Source: Elusimicrobiota bacterium
GTDB lineage: Bacteria > Elusimicrobiota > Elusimicrobia > UBA1565 > UBA9628
Assembly (NCBI GenBank): GCA_028871595.1
Contig: JAGWMT010000095.1
Span: 1-10,394 of the forward strand
DNA length: 10,394 bases
Direction: 5' to 3'
Each line of letters begins with the position of its first letter. Position 1 is the stretch's first letter. The notes under the pieces are model-generated. The model was not told the origin of the DNA. It saw only the letters and a list, made by a program, of their open reading frames with translations, and ran no database searches. Shown one piece after another: positions 6,330 to 10,394 of the stretch. The position numbers and the translations under genes are program-made.

Positions 6330-6457
6330 TCCCTCACTGCCCTTTCCGCCCCCCTCTGCGCCGCGCAAGCGCGGCTTTTCCTCCTGACCACCCTCCCACA
6401 ACGACAAAAGAGTGTGAGGGTGGTCAGGAGGGAGGGGGGGTCAAGGGCAGTGAGGGA
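6330..6457. repeat. Large nested inverted repeat with side hairpin, candidate transfer or replication origin
   Basis: Three pairs of arms are nested on one axis near 6406: outer TCCCTCACTGCCCTT (6330-6344) with 6443-6457, 15 bp perfect; middle CCCCCCTC (6349-6356) with 6432-6439, 8 bp; inner CCTCCTGACCACCCTC (6380-6395) with 6416-6431, 16 bp perfect, plus ACA/TGT after a 2-base bulge. The right arm is nearly continuous; the left arm is interrupted by a 23-base insert that folds into its own hairpin (6360-6375). The apical loop is 12 bases (6401-6412). GTGAGGG recurs at 6414 and 6450, inverted at 6331, and also at 5865. It could be an oriT or replication origin, or an RNA structure that hides the ribosome binding site of the next gene at 6458-6461. 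Confidence 0.7.
6360..6379 (+). terminator. Possible weak terminator hairpin inside the large inverted repeat
   Basis: GCCGCGC-AA-GCGCGGC (6360-6375) followed by TTTT (6376-6379). The stem is strong and the T tract short. It could end RHH transcription or simply be the side arm of the larger folded structure. Confidence 0.4.
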
Positions 6458-6468
6458 AGGAAGTGGGA

Positions 6469-7269
6469 ATGATGGTGATTCAAACTGAAAAAGGACCAGT
6501 GGTTTGGTTGACAGAAGGGAATTTGAAGATTCTATCTGCATTAGAAAAGTGGGGGGTTTTGGGATTAGGACAAGTGGATGGATTGATGTTTCACAGAGAA
6601 CTGAACAAAGAAAAAAGGATGGAACTGTTCTTTAACTCGGTGACAAGAGAGGACTATAGCGGAACGGCTTATAAGGGAATGGATCGACTGAAAAAGGCGG
6701 GATTTGTGCGGGGACATAGCTATACGAACCTGCCGACGGTTTACACGCTGACGAGCATTGGGCACGGGGTGCTTCGGAAAAATCAGCGGAGCAAGCTGAC
6801 GACTTTCTGCGGAGAAGTGGCGGAGACTTTGGTGCGGCACGAGCTGACGGTGAGCGCGGCGGGCTTGGTGATGACGGAGCTGCTGGGGCTTCGGGTCTGG
6901 ACGGAGATGGAGCGCTATCTGATGAGTTCCGTGGGGAACAGGACCGCGGGGCGCAAGGACTTCGGGCTTTCCGATCTCTGGATTCAAGACGCGGCCCAGC
7001 CGAAGGCCGTCGAAGTCGAGCGGACGCAGAAATCGGCCGGGCGCTACGCCGAGCTGTGGGACAACTACCGGCTTCAAATGCCGCCGAACGGCGTCGTGCT
7101 CTACATCGTTTGCTTCCCGGGCGGGACGGAACGGCTTCTCCGCCGAGCCGAGCAACTGCGCGCGGACCACGTCTATTTCTGCGGACTCGAGGACTTCAAG
7201 GAGTCGCTGGGAGCCGGACCGTTCGTCGGCTTCCGCGGCGGACGGATCACTTTGGGAGAAAGAGCGTGA
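6469..7269 (+). CDS. Replic_Relax-type protein: winged helix plus nuclease-like domain
   Basis: A 266-residue protein resembling the replication-relaxation family found on plasmids and integrative elements. Residues about 14-105 look like a winged-helix DNA-binding domain (LTEGNLKILSALEKWGVLGLGQV, then YKGMDRLKKAGFVRG, then PTVYTLTSIGHGVL). After VRHELTVSAA comes a core with D169 (SDLWI), E182-V-E184 (KAVEVERTQKS) and K188, then GRYAELWDNY; the spacing resembles a PD-(D/E)XK nuclease site (inference). A last beta-alpha part follows (NGVVLYIVCFPG). The start is taken as ATG 6469, seven bases after AGGA (6458-6461); GTG 6463 and ATG 6472 are alternatives. It ends in a GTGA overlap with the ATPase gene, so the pair is translationally coupled. 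The first 65 or so codons are AT-rich and C-poor, unlike the rest. Confidence 0.72.
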   Translation: MMVIQTEKGPVVWLTEGNLKILSALEKWGVLGLGQVDGLMFHRELNKEKRMELFFNSVTREDYSGTAYKGMDRLKKAGFVRGHSYTNLPTVYTLTSIGHGVLRKNQRSKLTTFCGEVAETLVRHELTVSAAGLVMTELLGLRVWTEMERYLMSSVGNRTAGRKDFGLSDLWIQDAAQPKAVEVERTQKSAGRYAELWDNYRLQMPPNGVVLYIVCFPGGTERLLRRAEQLRADHVYFCGLEDFKESLGAGPFVGFRGGRITLGERA

Positions 7270-9026
7270 GCGCGCCTCATTTCCTCGCCGTAACGGCGGT
7301 CGTACTGGCCGGACTCGCCCTGCTCGCCAGGGGACACAAGCGGCTGGGGGCGACGCTCCTGGGCGCCGGGCTTGCGGTTCTCATGGCGGTGATGCCCCTT
7401 CGGGGCTTCGATCTCCTCTTAAAGGAGCGCACGGCCTTCAGCGGCTGGGCGAAGCCGCGGATCAGGCAACTCCGCCTCGGCTGGTTCGGCTTCTGCGGCG
7501 GCTTCGGCTTCCTCATGGCCGCGGGGATCGTCCGCGCCAAGCCGGCCGGCGGCCGGAGCGCCGGCTGGGAGGAACCCGCGGAGTTGGCCGGCCTCGACGC
7601 CGCGGTCTCCGCGTCCTTCGCTCCGGAGTCCCACGAGGAAGACACGCTGCTTGGAATGGCCGCGGACGGCCGCAAGGTGCTGCTCGGCGCGAAATCCCGC
7701 GAGGCCCACATGCAGATCGTGGGGCCGACACGCTCGGGAAAGTCGCAGCTCCTTTTTTCCTTGGCCGCGCAGGACATGCGCCGCGGCATGCCCGTGTTCT
7801 TCATGGAAGCCAAAGGAGACCACGGCGACTTCGACCAGTTCCTAAGCCTCGCCCAGCGCTGTGGTCGGGGGGCTCAGGTGCGCTACTTCAACCCGCAGGA
7901 CGCGCGCTCGATGACCTTCAATCCGATTCGGGCGCTGCCCGGCCAAGACGCGACGGCCATCGCCAACCAGATCGCCCGCGTGATCGGGCGCGAGCCGACC
8001 TCCTCGGGCGAGGGCCAGGACTATTACCGCTCCGTGGACTACTCGAAGATCCAGAACATGGCCGAGGTGTTCTGGAGCACCGGCCTCGACTACACGCTGA
8101 AGGATTGCTTCCTCTACTTCGCCTACGGCGAGTGCCGCGAGAAAGCTCTCAGGCTCTGCAAGGACGAGAAGGTCGCGCAAGCCGCGCGTCATGAGTTCGA
8201 GCAGAACCCGGAAAGCACGGCGCTCACCTCGGCGATCCGTCCTTGGACGACCGGCTCGCTGGGCGCCCTGCTGAACACCTACGCTCCGCAGATTCGGCTC
8301 GAAGACGTGTTCGCCGACGGCCAGCTCGCGTACTTCGCCATCCCCATCGGCCATCTTCAGGTCCTCGCGAATCCGCTGGGCCGGATGCTCATCTCCGCGC
8401 TGCTCTCCATCGCCTCGTGGCGCCAGCAATCGGCGGAGAAGCCCGGCGCGGCCTCAGTGGTCCTGGATGAGTTCGCCGAGTTCGCGACGCCCGCTTTCGC
8501 CTCGTTCATCGCCACCGTCGGCTCCGCCCGGCTCTGGACGACGCTCTCCCATCAGGACCTCGGCCAGCTCAAGAAGGTCCAGGGCATGGACGCCGAGGCC
8601 TTCCACTCGGCCGTCTTCAACAACACCTCCGGCTGCAAGGTCTGCTTCCGGACGCCGAGCCCGGACGACGCCGAGTTCTGGTCCTCGATCCTCGGGACCT
8701 ACGCGACGACCGAGGACACCGAGCAGATGGTCCGATGGATCTTCGGCGCGCGCCGGACGGGAGTGATGTCGCGCCGGAGCGTCGACCACTTCAAGATCCA
8801 TCCCAACAAGCTCAAGAACCTAGCCCCGGGCTCGGCTCTCGTCTTCGCGCCCGGCCATCAGGACTGCCTGGTGAGGACGGCCCGCGTCTACAAGACCCTC
8901 AGCGGCCCGGCCGGCGAGCTGACGCGCGTCCAGGCCGAGGCCCGGCCGGGCTTGAACTTGGAATCGGCACTCAAGCCGCCGCAAAAGAAGGCCGCATTCG
9001 ACGACCGGGGTGTCCGTCTCTCATGA
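7266..9026 (+). CDS. VirD4/TraD-like coupling ATPase (type IV coupling protein)
   Basis: A 586-residue inner-membrane ATPase of the FtsK/HerA-related coupling-protein group, which bring DNA or protein substrates to a secretion channel. The N-terminus has hydrophobic segments at about 5-21, 27-44 and 72-88, one more than the two usual in this family. The motor domain has Walker A GPTRSGKS (153-160), the conserved FFMEAKGDHGDFD strand, YFNPQDARSMTFNPIR (207-222), a helical insert (about 225-345) like the all-alpha domain, Walker B VVLDEF (398-403) and the sensor-like SHQDLGQL (428-435). The tail is short (about 65 residues after the last core strand). GTG 7266 is chosen for its GGGAG (7254-7258) seven bases upstream and its 4-bp overlap with the previous stop. 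No relaxase or VirB-type genes are in the window, so the substrate and channel are unknown. A role in DNA transfer is most likely; a nuclease-ATPase defence pair is an alternative. Confidence 0.88.
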   Translation: MSAPHFLAVTAVVLAGLALLARGHKRLGATLLGAGLAVLMAVMPLRGFDLLLKERTAFSGWAKPRIRQLRLGWFGFCGGFGFLMAAGIVRAKPAGGRSAGWEEPAELAGLDAAVSASFAPESHEEDTLLGMAADGRKVLLGAKSREAHMQIVGPTRSGKSQLLFSLAAQDMRRGMPVFFMEAKGDHGDFDQFLSLAQRCGRGAQVRYFNPQDARSMTFNPIRALPGQDATAIANQIARVIGREPTSSGEGQDYYRSVDYSKIQNMAEVFWSTGLDYTLKDCFLYFAYGECREKALRLCKDEKVAQAARHEFEQNPESTALTSAIRPWTTGSLGALLNTYAPQIRLEDVFADGQLAYFAIPIGHLQVLANPLGRMLISALLSIASWRQQSAEKPGAASVVLDEFAEFATPAFASFIATVGSARLWTTLSHQDLGQLKKVQGMDAEAFHSAVFNNTSGCKVCFRTPSPDDAEFWSSILGTYATTEDTEQMVRWIFGARRTGVMSRRSVDHFKIHPNKLKNLAPGSALVFAPGHQDCLVRTARVYKTLSGPAGELTRVQAEARPGLNLESALKPPQKKAAFDDRGVRLS

Positions 9027-10394
9027 AAGCCTTTACGACCATTCCACTGCTACTCCTCTTGCCCGCTGCGGCGACGGCCGGGACCTACCTGCCTCAAACC
9101 TCGTTCAGCGTTCCGGTCTCGACCGTGGCCGGCCTCGGCACCGACGCGGTGGGCAACCTCTACGTCCTCGGCCTGACGAGCGGCACCACGATCTACGGTG
9201 TGTCGGGCTTTCGCACGCCGAATCTGGAGCCGCAGTTCACATTCGACACGGGCGTCTCGACTCCCGTCGCCTTCGCCGTGGAGCCCTCGGGAATCGTGGA
9301 CGTGCTCAACGGGGATGGGGGAACTTTCACGTTGCGCCGCTTCCAGAACCCCGGCGGCTTCAGCGGCGGCGCCACTTACGCGATCGGCACGAGCGTGAAC
9401 ATGGTTTCCACCGTCATCGACAGGACCAACGCCCGCGTTTACATAGCCTACCAATACACCTATCACCCGATCTATCTGCAGTGCCTCGGCTGCGGGGGAC
9501 CATCTTCCATCACCAAGGCGACCATCAATCAATACGACCTCCAGGGCAACCTTCTCAAGTCCACGTCCATGCCCGGGTCCGACGCGACGCCGGGCAGCTG
9601 CTACACGCCCTCAAAACTGGCGGCCGACCCGCAAGGGAACCTGTTCGTCGCCGACCAGTGGTGCGGAAAGCTGCTCAAGTTCTCGGCCGATCAGACGCTA
9701 GCGGCGACCTATACGGCGTCGAGCTGGAACTACAACTTCATCCCGCGCGCAATGTGGACCGACTCCGGCTCTTCCCTTTATATCAGCCAGCCCGTCTGCG
9801 GGCCTTCCGGCTGCCCACAGGGAATCATCAAGCTCTCTGGTGACGGCGCGCTGCAGGCTTCCTTCATTTCAGACTCCCCGGTCGGCTGCGCCTGGGATCA
9901 GCGAATCCTCTACTTGAGCCCCGCCGCCACTTCGCCGCTCCAGCGTTTCATCTTCGCGAGCCCTCTCTCCGTGCCCGCCGAGACGGGGCCCATCGGCACG
10001 GTCGTCCAGCACTCCTCGGCGGGCTCCTTCGGCTGGCAGGCGTCAAGCAGCGCCGACGGCGACCCCGTGACCTACTCCGTCTACCTGGCGACCAGGGCGA
10101 CGAACCTTCAGCAGATCGGCAGCGCCAGCCAAGCGTCGTTTACCAGCGCGCCTCTGGTCTTCGGGGCGACCTATTTCTGGCAGGTCGTCGCGCAGGCCTC
10201 GTACCTTGGGCTGCCGCTCCAGGCGACTCAGGCGCCCGTCGTCAGCTTCAACCAGAACCTGATCAACCGCCCGCCCGGCGCGTTTTCCGCGGCGGGGGGG
10301 ACGGGAACCGTCATGACGCGCGCGACCTCCGCCACGCTCGCTTGGCAAGCGCCGGTCGATCCCGACAACGACTCGCTCGTCTACGATGTCTTCT
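9023..10394 (+). CDS. Large exported protein with NHL/propeller-like repeats and FN3-like domains (3' end outside window)
   Basis: Open from ATG 9023 to the window edge (457 codons, no stop). MKAFTTIPLLLLLPAAATAG is a clear Sec signal peptide with likely cleavage after ATA at residue 19. Propeller-like repeats follow: GLGTDAVGNLYVLG (37-50), KLAADPQGNLFVADQWCGKLLKFS (198-221) and GIIKLSGDG (267-275), in the NHL/SMP-30 style. From about residue 320 there are FN3-like units: one at 320-410 (DGDPVTYSVYLATRA, then GATYFWQVVAQ) and a second beginning NRPPGAFSAAGG (415-426) with LAWQAPVDPDNDSLVYDVF at the edge. Seven cysteines after the signal peptide suggest disulfides. It probably works at the cell surface or outside, as an adhesin or binding protein. 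The ATG overlaps the ATPase stop codon (ATGA), so it is translationally coupled to the transfer-like genes. Ligand and full length are unknown. Confidence 0.85.
   Translation, partial: MKAFTTIPLLLLLPAAATAGTYLPQTSFSVPVSTVAGLGTDAVGNLYVLGLTSGTTIYGVSGFRTPNLEPQFTFDTGVSTPVAFAVEPSGIVDVLNGDGGTFTLRRFQNPGGFSGGATYAIGTSVNMVSTVIDRTNARVYIAYQYTYHPIYLQCLGCGGPSSITKATINQYDLQGNLLKSTSMPGSDATPGSCYTPSKLAADPQGNLFVADQWCGKLLKFSADQTLAATYTASSWNYNFIPRAMWTDSGSSLYISQPVCGPSGCPQGIIKLSGDGALQASFISDSPVGCAWDQRILYLSPAATSPLQRFIFASPLSVPAETGPIGTVVQHSSAGSFGWQASSSADGDPVTYSVYLATRATNLQQIGSASQASFTSAPLVFGATYFWQVVAQASYLGLPLQATQAPVVSFNQNLINRPPGAFSAAGGTGTVMTRATSATLAWQAPVDPDNDSLVYDVF

Noticed and set aside
6508..6536. Perfect TTGACA inside the start of the Replic_Relax gene
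   Set aside because: At 16-18 bp spacing there is no good -10 box (TCTATC at best), and it lies within coding sequence.
9010..9843. Plus-strand frame of 277 codons overlapping the exported-protein gene
   Set aside because: Arg/His-rich shadow frame; the frame starting at 9023 has a signal peptide, propeller-like and FN3-like motifs and stays open to the edge.
1..10394. CRISPR array, tRNA, rRNA, insertion-sequence transposase
   Set aside because: No regularly spaced identical repeats, no tRNA T-loop/acceptor pattern, no rRNA segments and no transposase motifs were found on either strand.

Overview
The window is GC-rich DNA (apart from two short AT-richer patches) from a bacterium with a Gram-negative type of cell plan: it encodes a membrane-anchored periplasmic binding protein, a two-TM hybrid histidine kinase and an exported protein with propeller-like and FN3-like domains. 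The style of these genes would fit Elusimicrobiota or a neighbouring, mostly uncultured lineage. That is a guess from gene style; there is no rRNA or other marker to prove it.

Region 1 (1-4264, minus strand) is a compact operon of three overlapping genes read leftward from 4227: an alpha/beta hydrolase of the proline-iminopeptidase-like group, an anchored family-5 (peptide-type) solute-binding protein, and a hybrid sensor kinase with two tandem receiver domains that runs off the left edge. The overlaps (8 and 13 bp) imply translational coupling and a shared task, most simply binding of a small ligand in the periplasm, signalling by the kinase and processing of the ligand by the hydrolase. The operon starts from a perfect TATAAT box only 8 bp before the hydrolase ATG, so its mRNA should be nearly leaderless.

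Region 2 (4228-5162, plus strand) holds an AT-richer divergent intergenic stretch, a three-way-junction-like folded RNA followed by a strong intrinsic terminator (4351-4451), a small gene of unknown function (4504-4926) and a hairpin-rich gap (4927-5162).

Region 3 (5163-9026, plus strand) resembles part of a mobile-element or DNA-transfer module: a protein with a sigma-70 region-2-like core and no recognisable region 4, a ribbon-helix-helix (RHH) DNA-binding protein, a 223-bp intergenic segment with clustered binding half-sites and a large nested inverted repeat at which base composition switches from C-rich to C-poor, a Replic_Relax-type winged-helix/nuclease-like protein, and a VirD4/TraD-like coupling ATPase. 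No classical relaxase or type IV secretion channel gene lies in the window.

Region 4 (9023-10394) is the start of a large exported protein whose ATG overlaps the stop codon of the ATPase gene (ATGA). It has a signal peptide, NHL/propeller-like repeats and FN3-like domains, and continues past the right edge.
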